Numbered from the stretch's first letter, positions 17,326-27,278 are shown. The stretch: DNA of 64,000 bases from Pedobacter sp014947265 (GCF_014947265.1 NZ_JADCNK010000001.1:372001-436000), one strand, 5' to 3'. Notes: generated by a model not told the origin, from the letters alone. Translations and numbers: made by a program.

Positions 17326-18366
17326 CTATTTATTAAAAGCATTCCAGCCCTGAGCCTTCAGCTCGTGTACTTTTTCTGATTTAGAAACCATTTTACAGCC
17401 CGAATTTTTATCGGTAACGTGGCCAATTACGGTGATGTCTACATCATGTTTCAGTTTTTTATAATCTTCCTGACTGATGGTAAACAACAATTCATAATCT
17501 TCACCACCACTTAAAGCACAAACCGTTGGATCTAAACCTAACTCGCGGGCAGTTTCATAAGTCATTGGATCTAAAGGTATTTTCTCCTCGTAAATGGTCA
17601 TTCCTTTATCTGATTGTTCTGCCAGGTGCAAAATTTCAGAAGCCAAGCCATCCGAAACATCGATCATAGAGGTTGGCTTAATATTCATTTCATCTAAAAG
17701 TGCAATAATATCCATCCTGGCTTCAGGTTTCAATTGTCTTTCGATGATATAATCTTTATCTTCTAAATCTGGTTGGATCTGTGGATTTTCCAGATAGATT
17801 AATTTCTCTCTTTCTAAAATTTGCAGCCCTAAATAAGCACCACCCAAATCACCAGAAACACACAATAAATCATGTTCCTGAGCACCATTTCTGTACACTA
17901 CTTTATCTGCATCCGCATAACCAATACTGGTAATACTGATAACCAAACCTTGTTTACTTGAGGAAGTATCGCCACCGATTAAATCAATGTTATATTTATT
18001 GCAGGCCAGCTCAATGCCCTTATAAATTTCTTCTACAGCTTCAAGCGGAAATTTACTTGATAAACCCAGCGAAACCGTAATCTGACTGGCTTTTCCATTC
18101 ATCGCATAAATATCACTCAAGTTTACCTGCACTGCTTTATATCCCAGGTGCATTAAAGGCACATAAGCCAAATCGAAGTGAATTCCCTCCAGCAATAAAT
18201 CGGTCGAAATCAAGGTCTGTTTTCCTTTTGCATCCAAAACGGCTGCATCATCGCCCACACCTTTTACCGAATAATCGTTTTTAATTTTAAAATTAGTAGT
18301 CAGGTGTTTAATCAACCCAAATTCGCCTAATTCATTAATATCTGTACGCTCTTTATTTTCAAACAT
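17326..18366 (-). CDS. thiL: Thiamine-monophosphate kinase
   Basis: A 346-residue AIR synthase-type kinase that phosphorylates thiamine monophosphate to the active cofactor thiamine diphosphate. Motifs: GVGDDAAVLD near residue 42 and STDLLLEGIHFDL, the Mg/ATP-binding acidic clusters; NLSDIYAMNG; LIGGDTSSSKQGLVISIT; and MIDVSDGLASEILHLAEQS with ALSGGEDYELLF in the C-terminal half. The length fits the family. It has no nearby thiamine biosynthesis genes, as is common for thiL. A family C repeat separates it from the symporter gene upstream on the same strand. Confidence 0.95.
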   Translation of the reverse strand: MFENKERTDINELGEFGLIKHLTTNFKIKNDYSVKGVGDDAAVLDAKGKQTLISTDLLLEGIHFDLAYVPLMHLGYKAVQVNLSDIYAMNGKASQITVSLGLSSKFPLEAVEEIYKGIELACNKYNIDLIGGDTSSSKQGLVISITSIGYADADKVVYRNGAQEHDLLCVSGDLGGAYLGLQILEREKLIYLENPQIQPDLEDKDYIIERQLKPEARMDIIALLDEMNIKPTSMIDVSDGLASEILHLAEQSDKGMTIYEEKIPLDPMTYETARELGLDPTVCALSGGEDYELLFTISQEDYKKLKHDVDITVIGHVTDKNSGCKMVSKSEKVHELKAQGWNAFNK

Positions 18367-18384
18367 AAATTATATTACAATTAT

Positions 18385-18448
18385 CGTCATGCTGAACTTG
18401 TTTCAGCATCTTAACAAATAAGACCCTGAAACAAGTTCAGGGTGACGG
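18385..18448. repeat. Dispersed palindromic repeat, family C copy 1
   Basis: CGTCATGCTGAACTTGTTTC and CCTGAAACAAGTTCAGGGTG, then ACGG. Two hairpin halves face each other, with CGTCAT/TGACG ends. Other copies: 57462-57528 and 60813-60880, and half copies at 27139-27161 and 38517-38540. Confidence 0.8.
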
Positions 18449-18454
18449 ATTTAT

Positions 18455-19684
18455 CTATTTAATATTTTCCATCCAATTTTTACCTTCTGTAAACCTGGCA
18501 ATTAACATCGCTGCAACATTATCGCCGGTAGCATTCAACAATGTAGCCATCGGATCAACCAGAGTTCCGATAATCATTGCGGGTGGCAAAGCTTCCGGTG
18601 GCAATTGGTAGGCCGAAACCATTAATAACTCCCCAATATATCCTCCATTTGGTATTCCACCTTCTACTATACTCACCAAAACCGTAATACCTAAGGCTAA
18701 AATAATGGTATCCACATGTACCAAATCTTTACCAAAAATGGCAAAAACCACCGCAATTTTTATGATTGAACTAATGCTCGAACCATCTTTATGCAAAGTT
18801 GATCCCAAAGGAACCGTCACATTGGTGATGTAAGCAGGCACTCCCATTTTTGTTGTTCCTTCTAAATTAGCCGGAATAGTGGCAATACTACTACAGGTAC
18901 CGATAGAAGTTAAAGAAGGTACAATATTATTTTTCCAAAATACTTTTATGGCTTTAAATCCACCTGCAACGAAAGCGTATAAAGTGAAAAAAACAATAAA
19001 ATAAAATGCCCCAACACCATAATACAAACCTAAAGCTTTTGCATAGGTTCCAAAAAGCTGTGGACCGAATACACCAACCTGATAGGCAAAATAGGCACCT
19101 AAACCTATCGGCCCGAGTTTCATGATTAAAATAATGAGTTTTTTCATCACTTCATTACCAGAAACAAGGAATTTTTTAAAGCCCTCACCTTCCTTATCTG
19201 CGTATAAAGTAGAAAATCCCACCAAAACTGAAAAAATAATCAGTGCCAGCATATTTTTTCTACTTCCGATCTCGAAAAATTCACCTACGGTTAAAAGTTG
19301 TGTCATTTGTTCGCCAAATGATTGAATTTTTTCAGGTTCTGTCGGTATTGTTGCACTTCCCAATTGTTGATGGATCGGAAAAAGCCATGTCGCTGCCAGT
19401 GTTAAAATCGCAGAAATCAGTATTGTTGCCAGGAAAACCAAAACCATTACGGTTAATAATCTCCCTAGTTTTTTAGTCCTGTCTATATTTGCAATGGCTG
19501 ATGAAACTGCAAAAAATACCAATGGAATAACCGCGGTAAACAACAAGTTCAAAAATATATCACCCAGGGGTTTAATACTTTCAACACTTTTTCCAAAAAT
19601 TAAACCCACTATGCTTCCAACAGTAATACCTGCCAAAAGCCATAATAAGCCTGAGTAATTTTTAAGGATGTTGTTTTTTTCCAT
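18455..19684 (-). CDS. Dicarboxylate/amino acid:cation symporter (DAACS)
   Basis: A 409-residue inner-membrane transporter of the GltP/GltPh family, with about eight membrane helices and two re-entrant loops. Family motifs: TSIGTCSSIATIPANLEGTT (serine-rich hairpin 1), LGSTLHKDGSSISSIIKIA, and NATGDNVAAMLIARFTEGK near the end, whose Asn and Asp correspond to the substrate/cation-binding NxxxD of helix 8. It imports dicarboxylates, aspartate/glutamate or a related amino acid with Na+ or H+; which one is not readable. It lies immediately downstream of nadA, whose pathway consumes aspartate, but the pairing could be chance. Confidence 0.9.
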   Translation of the reverse strand: MEKNNILKNYSGLLWLLAGITVGSIVGLIFGKSVESIKPLGDIFLNLLFTAVIPLVFFAVSSAIANIDRTKKLGRLLTVMVLVFLATILISAILTLAATWLFPIHQQLGSATIPTEPEKIQSFGEQMTQLLTVGEFFEIGSRKNMLALIIFSVLVGFSTLYADKEGEGFKKFLVSGNEVMKKLIILIMKLGPIGLGAYFAYQVGVFGPQLFGTYAKALGLYYGVGAFYFIVFFTLYAFVAGGFKAIKVFWKNNIVPSLTSIGTCSSIATIPANLEGTTKMGVPAYITNVTVPLGSTLHKDGSSISSIIKIAVVFAIFGKDLVHVDTIILALGITVLVSIVEGGIPNGGYIGELLMVSAYQLPPEALPPAMIIGTLVDPMATLLNATGDNVAAMLIARFTEGKNWMENIK

Positions 19685-19750
19685 AAATAAAAAATTAGAC
19701 TTCCGAAGTTTTGCCAGCCTGCGGACTCTGGGAAACTTCGGAAGTCAGGC

Positions 19751-20749
19751 TTACAACCCCAATTCAGCCGAAATATCCAACATCCTTTGGATCGGTTTAC
19801 GCGCCTGTTCAATAATATGCTCAGGAACAGTTACTTCAGGCAGACCATTTTTAATACATAAATATAGTTTTTCTAAAGTATTTCTTTTCATATACGGACA
19901 ATCGTTACAGGCACAGCTGTTATTTGGTGGCGCCGGTATAAACGTCTTTGTCGGATTTGCTTTTTCCATCTGGTGGATAATTCCACTTTCGGTAGCTACA
20001 ATAAATTCGGTAGCAGGATTGGTAATCGTATATTTTAAAAGTCCCGTTGTTGAACCGATATAATCAGCCATTTTTAAAACTACTTCTTCACATTCCGGGT
20101 GCGCAATAAATTTCGCATTCGGGTGACGTTCTTTCAGTTTTGTAATTTTCTCCTGCGAAAAAATTTCATGAACCATGCAGGCACCGTTCCATAATACAAG
20201 ATCCCTACCTGTTTTTTTCGCAACGTAAGCACCTAAGTTACGATCCGGGCCAAAAATGATTTTTTGATCTTTCGGTAAACTCTCTACAATCTGCACCGCG
20301 TTGGTACTTGTACAAACAATGTCACTTAAAGCTTTTAATTCGGCCGTGCAGTTTACATAAGTGATGACCAGATGATCCGGATATTTTTCCTTGAACTTTC
20401 TAAATAAATGCGGCGGACAACTATCTGCTAATGAACATCCTGCCTTTACATCAGGTAATAAAACCGTTTTTTCAGGCGATAAAATCTTCGCCGTTTCGGC
20501 CATAAAATGCACACCTGCAAAAACAATTACATCTGCATCTGTTTTTGCAGCCTCCTGAGATAAGCCCAAACTATCGCCAATATAATCCGCAATATCCTGT
20601 ATGTCAGGCTCTTGGTAATAATGTGCCAGGATGATGGCATTCTTTTCCTTTTTTAATTTCTCAATCTCTGCAAAAAGATCAAGTGTAGGATCAATTTCTT
20701 CTTCTGCGAAACCTTTTTTGTTGATTTCTTCTAAGACATCTATGTTCAT
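19751..20749 (-). CDS. nadA: Quinolinate synthase A
   Basis: About 332 residues from the ATG at 20749 (MNIDVLEEINKKGFAEEEI); an upstream in-frame ATG at 20803 is less likely because a good -7 element lies between them. NadA is a [4Fe-4S] enzyme that condenses iminoaspartate with dihydroxyacetone phosphate to make quinolinate, the NAD precursor. Cys ligands are visible in AGCSLADSCPPHLF, YVNCTAELKALSDIVCTSTN and SCACNDCPYMKRNT. LAHYYQEPDIQDIADYIGDS is the family's first conserved block. It is transcribed divergently from nadB, which supplies iminoaspartate. Confidence 0.96.
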   Translation of the reverse strand: MNIDVLEEINKKGFAEEEIDPTLDLFAEIEKLKKEKNAIILAHYYQEPDIQDIADYIGDSLGLSQEAAKTDADVIVFAGVHFMAETAKILSPEKTVLLPDVKAGCSLADSCPPHLFRKFKEKYPDHLVITYVNCTAELKALSDIVCTSTNAVQIVESLPKDQKIIFGPDRNLGAYVAKKTGRDLVLWNGACMVHEIFSQEKITKLKERHPNAKFIAHPECEEVVLKMADYIGSTTGLLKYTITNPATEFIVATESGIIHQMEKANPTKTFIPAPPNNSCACNDCPYMKRNTLEKLYLCIKNGLPEVTVPEHIIEQARKPIQRMLDISAELGL

Positions 20750-20784
20750 TTTAAAATTTTCCTTTTTTGAATTTTGACGTTGGC

Positions 20785-20792
20785 CAAAGATA
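20785..20792 (-). promoter_or_regulatory. Candidate -7 element for nadA
   Basis: TATCTTTG on the minus strand, a full TAnnTTTG match, lies 36 bases ahead of the ATG at 20749 and inside the longer open frame. It supports the shorter NadA. Confidence 0.5.
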
Positions 20793-20803
20793 AAGCTTTC
20801 CAC

Positions 20804-21187
20804 GTCTCAATAATTAATAAGTTATTTTAAATAAATAAATCTTGTTTGTTTATTAGTGTGTTAATAATGTTGGCAAGTTGATAAAATTCTTTCTTTTATA
20901 TAAGTTGTTAATCGTTTACTAACATTTAGATTACATTTTTATAACATCATAAGTTTGATTTCCAGGGTTATCGAAAATCGGTTCAATTTTTATCAATACT
21001 GGAATGTTAATTGTTTATAAGTGGGTAAAAAGTTAATTACTTATATAAAGCTGCTTAAAAATAGTGCAAAAGATTGTGGCAAATTGTGTTTTTAGAGTAG
21101 CTTTAAACATTCAAATTTATTTGTTAGGATAATTTAGACACAGAGTTAACATTTATTAACTAGTTGTTAACATCGTGGATAAAGTAA
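20804..21187. other. AT-rich nadA-nadB divergent region
   Basis: A 384-bp gap, very AT-rich, with no ORF or long repeat. Several TTGTTAA-type tracts occur near the nadB end (21143-21172), followed by CGTGGATAA at 21174-21182, one mismatch from a DnaA box. It must hold the nadB promoter; an NAD-responsive operator is possible but not recognised. Confidence 0.5.
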
Positions 21188-22786
21188 ATGTTTTTATTAA
21201 TGAGGAAAGTAGATTTTCTGGTAATTGGTTCAGGTATAGCGGGTTTGAGTTTTGCACTTAAAGCTGCAAAGTTCGGTAAGGTTTTAATTGTTACAAAGTC
21301 GAATGAAGACGAATCGAATACAAAATACGCTCAGGGCGGCGTTGCAGTTGTGGTGGATAAAGGTGATTCTTTTGAAAAACATATAGAAGATACACTGATT
21401 GCGGGTGACGGATTATGCGATGAAAAAATTGTGGAAATCGTTGTAAAAGAGGGGCCTCAGCGTATTCAGGAGATCATTGACTATGGTATAAATTTCGATA
21501 AGGATAACGCTGGTTTTTACGATTTAGCTAAAGAAGGTGGTCACTCAGAACACCGCGTTTTGCACTATAAAGATATCACCGGATATGAGATTGAGCGGGT
21601 GTTACTAAGTGAAATACATGAGAATAACAACATAGAGATATTAACACATTACTTTGCGCTGGAGTTGATAACACAGCATCACTTAGGTGAGTTTGTGGAT
21701 AAACGTACCGAAGATATTAACTGTTATGGTATATATGCCTTTAACACAGAGCTTAACGATGTGGAAAAGATTGTGGCAAATGTAACTGTGATGGCTTCGG
21801 GTGGTGCCGGACATGTGTATTCGGCCACAACAAATCCGGTTATTGCAACGGGAGATGGTATGGCAATGGTTTACCGGGCAAAAGGAAAAGTGAGGAATAT
21901 GGAGTTTATTCAGTTCCATCCAACGGCTTTGTATCATCCTGGAGAGTATCCATCGTTCCTAATATCAGAAGCGTTGAGGGGTTTTGGTGGCGTTTTAAGA
22001 CGTAAGAGTGGCGAGGAATTTATGCATGAATATGATGAACGTAAATCTTTAGCACCACGCGATATTGTTGCACGTGCGGTAGACAATGAAATGAAGAAAT
22101 CAGGTGATGATTTTGTTTATTTGGATATTACGATGCGTAAGAAGGAAGATATTCTGAAGCACTTCCCTAATATATATGCTAAATGTTTATCTATAGGGAT
22201 TGATATGACAAAAGATTATATACCAGTTACTCCTGCATCTCATTATATGTGTGGTGGTATTCTGGTTGATGAATATGGTCGCTCTTCAATTAAAAATTTG
22301 TATGCCTGTGGAGAGTGTTCTTCAACTGGTTTGCATGGTGCTAACCGTTTGGCTTCCAATTCTTTACTTGAAGCAACAGTTTTTGCACACCGCATTTACC
22401 AGGATGCTATTGAGAACTTTAAAAATAATATTATTCCGGATCACATTCCTGAATGGAATTCTCAAGGGGTTACCCAAAGTAATGAAGATGTATTGGTAAC
22501 ACATAACCTAAGAGAGCTGCAAAAAGTGATGGGTGATTATGTAGGCATTGTACGTTCTGATTTCCGTTTAGAAAGGGCACATCGCCGTTTGTTTTTAATT
22601 TACCAGGAGACAGAAGAATTTTATAAAAAGAATAAGGTTTCGGTTAAACTTTGCGAACTACGGAATGTCATCCAAACGGCTTACCTGGTGATTAAATCAG
22701 CGATGCAAAGAAAAGAGAGTAGGGGATTACATTATACTACAGATTATCCGGAACATGCTAAGGAACTGGTAGATACTGTTTTTTAG
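21188..22786 (+). CDS. nadB: L-aspartate oxidase
   Basis: A 532-residue flavoprotein of the succinate dehydrogenase/fumarate reductase family that oxidises aspartate to iminoaspartate for NadA. Seen: the FAD motif VDFLVIGSGIAGLSFALKAA, NTKYAQGGVAVV, the substrate segment EGGHSEHRVLHYKDITGYEI, FIQFHPTALYHPGEYPSFLI, and ASHYMCGGILVDEYGRSSI with YACGECSSTGLHGANRLASN. The C-terminal helical bundle is present. An ATG at 21200 (MRKVDFL) is an alternative start. The next gene is 68 bp downstream on the same strand. Confidence 0.95.
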   Translation: MFLLMRKVDFLVIGSGIAGLSFALKAAKFGKVLIVTKSNEDESNTKYAQGGVAVVVDKGDSFEKHIEDTLIAGDGLCDEKIVEIVVKEGPQRIQEIIDYGINFDKDNAGFYDLAKEGGHSEHRVLHYKDITGYEIERVLLSEIHENNNIEILTHYFALELITQHHLGEFVDKRTEDINCYGIYAFNTELNDVEKIVANVTVMASGGAGHVYSATTNPVIATGDGMAMVYRAKGKVRNMEFIQFHPTALYHPGEYPSFLISEALRGFGGVLRRKSGEEFMHEYDERKSLAPRDIVARAVDNEMKKSGDDFVYLDITMRKKEDILKHFPNIYAKCLSIGIDMTKDYIPVTPASHYMCGGILVDEYGRSSIKNLYACGECSSTGLHGANRLASNSLLEATVFAHRIYQDAIENFKNNIIPDHIPEWNSQGVTQSNEDVLVTHNLRELQKVMGDYVGIVRSDFRLERAHRRLFLIYQETEEFYKKNKVSVKLCELRNVIQTAYLVIKSAMQRKESRGLHYTTDYPEHAKELVDTVF

Positions 22787-22854
22787 TACACCTTTAAATC
22801 CCCTTAAGGGAACTTTAACACGTCCATTTTTCATCAACCATCTTACATTATATT

Positions 22855-23367
22855 ATGCCTTTAATACTACCCGTAAAAGATAAATATCCTGAAATTGGAA
22901 AAGACAATTTCATTGCAGAGAATGCTACCATAGTTGGTGATGTAATAATAGGTGATAAATGTTCAGTATGGTTTAATGCCGTGATTAGAGGCGATGTAAA
23001 TGCGATTACGATCGGAAATGAATCTAATATACAAGATGGTGCAGTAATCCATGCCACCTACTTAAAAGCATCTACACACATCGGTAATAGAGTGTCTGTA
23101 GGTCATAATGCAATCGTACATGGTTGTACTGTTCAGGATAATGTGTTGATCGGCATGGGCGCTATAGTAATGGATCATGCGGTGATAGAAGAGTATTGTA
23201 TTATTGCTGCCGGATCTGTAGTACTGGAAAATACCATCTGCGAAACAGGCTATTTGTATGCTGGTACACCTGCAAAAAAAATAAAGCCCATTACTGATGA
23301 GCAAAGGGCTTTGTTGAATAAACTTCCTGATAACTATGTTATGTATTCGGGCTGGTTTACCGAATAG
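22855..23367 (+). CDS. Gamma carbonic anhydrase family protein
   Basis: A 170-residue left-handed beta-helix protein with hexapeptide repeats from residue 20 to 130. The three metal-ligand histidines of the gamma-class family are visible in DGAVIHATYLKAS and VGHNAIVHGCTVQDNV. Bacterial homologues (YrdA/CaiE/PaaY type) are trimeric; some are active carbonic anhydrases and others are not, so activity is unproven. A C-terminal helix (DEQRALLNKLPDNYVMYSG) is typical. Possibly co-transcribed with nadB (68-bp gap). Confidence 0.9.
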   Translation: MPLILPVKDKYPEIGKDNFIAENATIVGDVIIGDKCSVWFNAVIRGDVNAITIGNESNIQDGAVIHATYLKASTHIGNRVSVGHNAIVHGCTVQDNVLIGMGAIVMDHAVIEEYCIIAAGSVVLENTICETGYLYAGTPAKKIKPITDEQRALLNKLPDNYVMYSGWFTE

Positions 23368-23370
23368 CTT

Positions 23371-23446
23371 CCGTCATTTCGACTGAAGTGAAACGGAATG
23401 GAGAAATCTGTCTCGGGATAGATCTCTCCGTTCCAGTCGAGATGAC
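23371..23446. repeat. Dispersed palindromic repeat, family A copy 3
   Basis: CCGTCATTTCGACTGAAGTG ... TTCCAGTCGAGATGAC, then a run of T. It starts 3 bp after the carbonic anhydrase stop and ends 8 bp before the stop of the convergent lipoprotein gene, so it may double as a terminator. Confidence 0.8.
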
Positions 23447-23453
23447 TATTTTT

Positions 23454-25097
23454 TTACTTAATTGGAGGTGCAGGTATCACTAGAGGATCTTCCCGTTCCC
23501 AATTGGGTTTTAAATCCATTAATGCTTTTAAGTACCAAACTTTTTCGGGTTGGTAACCGCCTTTAACACTTCCTGTATCCCAGATTCCGTTTTTATTGTC
23601 ATCGTAAATTACCCTGAGCATATACTTACCTGCAGGGTATTTAGAAAAAGTAACTTTAGTATTTTTACTGACCGGAAAAGATTTTATAATATCTTTTTTT
23701 TCATTAAGAAATTGAATTACATAGCTTTTCGACGTATCCGGAACAGTTACATTTAATACCAGGGTAGTGTAGGCGTCTGAACTCTCCAGCGTAAATTTTT
23801 TGGATAAATCTTTATTTTTTGCATTAAATATAGCCGTAAACGCACCTGCACCTATTTTTAAGTCGTAAGTTCTTTTAGTTTTCCAGGGATATTTCAGGTA
23901 GTATTTCTGTTGATCTACACTGTCTTTTACCAATTCGAAGTTCGTTCTTTTTACAGAGTCCTCCAGTAGGGTAATCTTGGATGGATCAGCACCTGTCATC
24001 GGAAATGGAAAAGTCAGCGTTAATTGCTGAAACGGATTTAATTTACCTCCGGACAGGTTATCTGCTATGGTTAAATCGCGTGTATAAGTATCTTTTTTAC
24101 CCCTGGTAAAGTTTAACGTCTGCAAAATCTTGCCTTGATCCTGAATAGCAACCTTTACTGAATCAAAACTCATGTCTTTTAACCATATTTTTGCCGTATC
24201 ATTATTTTTAGTGAACTGGACGTATTTGCCTACGTCAACCGCAGGAGGATCAGTAACCGTAATTTTAGGGCTTTTAAGCTGCTGATTAAAGATAATCGAT
24301 ATGCTACCGTCATTATTTAGTTTCCGGTCTAATACACGGAATTCTGGAGCCAATTCTTTAAAGATCTGCAGATCTATGTTTTCTATATTCTTAACAATTA
24401 TAACCGGCTCTTTTATAAATCCAACTTCATCTGAAATCTGCTGGTATATTTTATCACCACCACCACTGCTTTCTTTAATGGCATATACCTTATATGTACC
24501 CTTTCTCAGGTTGTTCAGTTTATAAGTTCCGGAACTATCGGTAGTAGTATAAATGGAAGGGCGTCTTTTTCCGAATATGGTATCTCGTTCGAGTGGCAGT
24601 ATAAACACAGTAGCTTCTTTCTCTGGTTCATCAGTTAGCGAATTGATTACTTTACCACTGATGGATAAAGAATCGATTTCTGGACCGGTTGAAAAAACGT
24701 AAGATAGATTTTTAACGACATTTCCTTCGTTGACATCGGCTATCGATTTTCCAAAGTTTAAAGTATAGGTTGTATTTTTTTCCAAAGAATCCTGAAGTGC
24801 AATTTCTAATCTTTTTTGACGCTTCTTTAAAACCGGAAGTTTTTCCTGATCAGGAGAAATCGAAAATTCTTTAAACTCATCTTTAATATTAAAATATTCA
24901 TCAAACTCGATCACAATTTTTTTAGCATTAAAATTCCTCGTTTGATTTTTTGGAGTCATGCTTAAAACTTTTGGTGGCTTTGTATCTTTTGGACCACCTT
25001 GTGGTGTTTGGATACTTGCACAACCAAAAAATAGGAGCGAGGTTAACACAACCGCTAAATTTTTAAGGTTAAAGTATTGAGTTTTTAAATTTGGCAT
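23454..25097 (-). CDS. Ig-like domain lipoprotein (SbsA Ig-like/Big_5)
   Basis: A 547-residue exported lipoprotein: the signal peptide ends in the lipobox LLFFGC (Cys26). Residues about 35-140 form an SbsA-type Ig-like (Big_5) domain, recognised by PPKVLSMTPKNQTRNFNAKK and TTYTLNFGKSIADVNEGN. Then comes a carboxypeptidase-regulatory-like beta domain (ISGKVINSLTDEPEKEATVF, GTYKLNNLRKGTYKVYAIKE). The C-terminal part ends in another such fold with YDDNKNGIWDTGSVKGGYQP. It is probably an outer-membrane-anchored structural protein; the molecular role is unknown. It is transcribed with mnmG upstream (121-bp gap), though co-transcription is uncertain. Confidence 0.82.
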   Translation of the reverse strand: MPNLKTQYFNLKNLAVVLTSLLFFGCASIQTPQGGPKDTKPPKVLSMTPKNQTRNFNAKKIVIEFDEYFNIKDEFKEFSISPDQEKLPVLKKRQKRLEIALQDSLEKNTTYTLNFGKSIADVNEGNVVKNLSYVFSTGPEIDSLSISGKVINSLTDEPEKEATVFILPLERDTIFGKRRPSIYTTTDSSGTYKLNNLRKGTYKVYAIKESSGGGDKIYQQISDEVGFIKEPVIIVKNIENIDLQIFKELAPEFRVLDRKLNNDGSISIIFNQQLKSPKITVTDPPAVDVGKYVQFTKNNDTAKIWLKDMSFDSVKVAIQDQGKILQTLNFTRGKKDTYTRDLTIADNLSGGKLNPFQQLTLTFPFPMTGADPSKITLLEDSVKRTNFELVKDSVDQQKYYLKYPWKTKRTYDLKIGAGAFTAIFNAKNKDLSKKFTLESSDAYTTLVLNVTVPDTSKSYVIQFLNEKKDIIKSFPVSKNTKVTFSKYPAGKYMLRVIYDDNKNGIWDTGSVKGGYQPEKVWYLKALMDLKPNWEREDPLVIPAPPIK

Positions 25098-25218
25098 ATT
25101 TTAAACGTTCTGACGAATTTTTATACTTTTTGGAACCGTAACATTAAAAAATATTTTTTTAAGCTTATATCGCTTTATTTTAAGTTTATTTTAATTTACT
25201 TAAAGTATTGATAATCAA

Positions 25219-27081
25219 TTACTTATTAATATATACCATTAAAACTGATATATCTGAAGGTGAAACGCCAGAAATTCGTGAAGCCTGACCTAAAGTACGT
25301 GGTTTGATTTTAAATAATTTTTCTCTGGCCTCTTTTGAAATGGAAACAATTTTATTGTAGTCGAAATCTGGTTTAATTTCTTTGTCTTCCATCTTCAGCA
25401 TTTTGGCTACAATTTCATTTTCTTTTTCAAAATAGCTTTCATACTTAATTTTGATTTCGGCTTGTTCAATAGTCTCATTGTCTAAATCTTTTGTTACTAC
25501 TGCAAGCGCTTTGCTTACCTTGATCAGGTCGGGCAAACCAACATGAGGTCTACCAACCAGGCTGTGTATTTTAACATTTTGATTTAAAACACTTGATCCT
25601 AAACTTTCAAGCATTGGATTGGCATCGCTCATTTCTATGCCCTGGTTTTTGGTGAACTTAACCAAAGCATCAGCATTTGCAATTTTCTGATTTACCTTTT
25701 CTAAACGCTCGTCAGAAATTAAACCCAATTCATGTCCGATAGGAGACAGGCGGATATCGGCATTATCTTGCCTTAATAATAAGCGGTGTTCTGCTCTCGA
25801 GGTAAACATGCGATAAGGTTCTTCTGTTCCTTTCGTTACCAGGTCATCAATTAAAACACCGATATAACTATCAGATCTTTTCATGATCAACTCATGTTTA
25901 TCTGTAATTTTTTGATGCGCATTTATACCAGCCATGAAGCCTTGGCAAGCCGCCTCTTCATAACCTGTAGTTCCGTTTATTTGTCCGGCTAAAAATAAAT
26001 TGCTGATCAATTTCGTTTCTAATGTTAAAGACAGTTGGGTAGGTGGGAAGAAATCGTATTCAATGGCATAGCCGGGTCTGAACATTTTTGCCTGCTCAAA
26101 ACCTGGTATTAATCTTAGTGCTTTAAATTGTACATCTTCCGGAAGTGATGTTGAAAATCCATTTACATAAATTTCACAGGTATTCCATCCTTCAGGTTCA
26201 ACGAAAATCTGATGTCTGTCACGCTCAGCAAAACGATTAATTTTATCTTCAATAGATGGACAATATCTCGGACCTAAACCTTTAATTCTCCCGGTAAACA
26301 TTGGCGATTTTTCGAAACCTTCCTTTAAAGTTTCATGAACATCTCCATTGGTATAAGTGATCCAGCAACAACGTTGATCGGTTGAAACTTCGGTATCTGT
26401 ATAGGAGAATTTACCTGGATTTTCATCACCCCATTGTTCTTCCATTTTGGTGTAATCCAAACTTCTTCCATCTACGCGTGGGGGAGTACCAGTTTTCATT
26501 CTGCCTGCTTCCATGCCTAATTCAACCAGTTGTTCGGTAATACCGGTTGATGCTCTTTCAGCTGTCCTACCTCCTCCAAATTTCTTTTCTCCGATGTGCA
26601 TTACACCATTCAAAAATGTTCCATTGGTAAGTACTACTGCTTTACTTTCTATCTCAATACCTAAAGAAGTCTTAACACCATATACTGTCTTTTCTCTTAC
26701 CAACAAACCAACAACACTGTCTTGCCATATATCAAGGTTAGGTGTTCGCTCCAATGCTAAACGCCATTCTTCTGCAAAGCGCATTCTGTCAATTTGTGCT
26801 CTAGGACTCCACATAGCAGGACCCTTAGATTTGTTGAGCATTCTAAATTGAATGGTCGATTTATCAGAGATTATACCTGAGTAACCACCCATTGCATCCA
26901 CCTCGCGAACAATCTGTCCTTTAGCCACACCACCCATAGCAGGGTTACAACTCATTTGGGCAATGGTGCCCATGTTCATTGTAATTAATAAAACAGATGA
27001 TCCTAAATTGGCAGCAGCGGCAGCAGCTTCACAGCCTGCATGACCAGCACCAACAACAATCAAATCGTATTTTGAAAACAT
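25219..27081 (-). CDS. mnmG: tRNA uridine 5-carboxymethylaminomethyl modification enzyme MnmG (GidA)
   Basis: A 620-residue FAD protein that, with MnmE, installs the (c)mnm5 group on wobble U34 of tRNAs. It begins MFSKYDLIVVGAGHAGCEAA (FAD motif), then MSCNPAMGGVAKGQIVREVD, GRRTAER-like GGGRTAERASTGITEQL, RMKTGTPPRVDG and YCPSIEDKINRFAERDRHQI. The C-terminal MnmE-interacting helical domain ends with the conserved GQASRISGVSPSDISVLMVY. Length is standard. A parS-like palindrome lies 20 bp before the start codon; mnmG is near the origin in many bacteria. Confidence 0.97.
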   Translation of the reverse strand: MFSKYDLIVVGAGHAGCEAAAAAANLGSSVLLITMNMGTIAQMSCNPAMGGVAKGQIVREVDAMGGYSGIISDKSTIQFRMLNKSKGPAMWSPRAQIDRMRFAEEWRLALERTPNLDIWQDSVVGLLVREKTVYGVKTSLGIEIESKAVVLTNGTFLNGVMHIGEKKFGGGRTAERASTGITEQLVELGMEAGRMKTGTPPRVDGRSLDYTKMEEQWGDENPGKFSYTDTEVSTDQRCCWITYTNGDVHETLKEGFEKSPMFTGRIKGLGPRYCPSIEDKINRFAERDRHQIFVEPEGWNTCEIYVNGFSTSLPEDVQFKALRLIPGFEQAKMFRPGYAIEYDFFPPTQLSLTLETKLISNLFLAGQINGTTGYEEAACQGFMAGINAHQKITDKHELIMKRSDSYIGVLIDDLVTKGTEEPYRMFTSRAEHRLLLRQDNADIRLSPIGHELGLISDERLEKVNQKIANADALVKFTKNQGIEMSDANPMLESLGSSVLNQNVKIHSLVGRPHVGLPDLIKVSKALAVVTKDLDNETIEQAEIKIKYESYFEKENEIVAKMLKMEDKEIKPDFDYNKIVSISKEAREKLFKIKPRTLGQASRISGVSPSDISVLMVYINK

Positions 27082-27100
27082 TTTATATTATATTTCTTTA

Positions 27101-27120
27101 ATTGTTCCACGTGGAACAAT
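27101..27120. promoter_or_regulatory. parS-like centromere site 1
   Basis: A perfect 20-bp palindrome, ATTGTTCCACGTGGAACAAT. The central 16 bp differ from the ParB-binding consensus TGTTTCACGTGAAACA by one symmetric pair. It is 20 bp upstream of mnmG. Confidence 0.82.
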
Positions 27121-27278
27121 TGGTTTTAACTTTTATAAGATGCTGAAATAAACTCAGCATCGTGTATAGTTTTAGTTGTAATATTTTAATAATCACATTC
27201 AGTCTGAATATAGTTAAAGACCTATTAGTAATCTTATCATTCATTCGTTTGCTCGAATAAACTTGCAATTTTTATTAA

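Noticed and set aside
21174..21702. Three DnaA-box-like TGTGGATAA matches (21174, 21352, 21694) near the nadA-nadB gap as a possible replication origin
   Set aside because: Only one is exact and it lies in coding DNA, where GTGGATAA arises from Val-Asp-Lys codons. There is no tight cluster, so an origin here cannot be supported.
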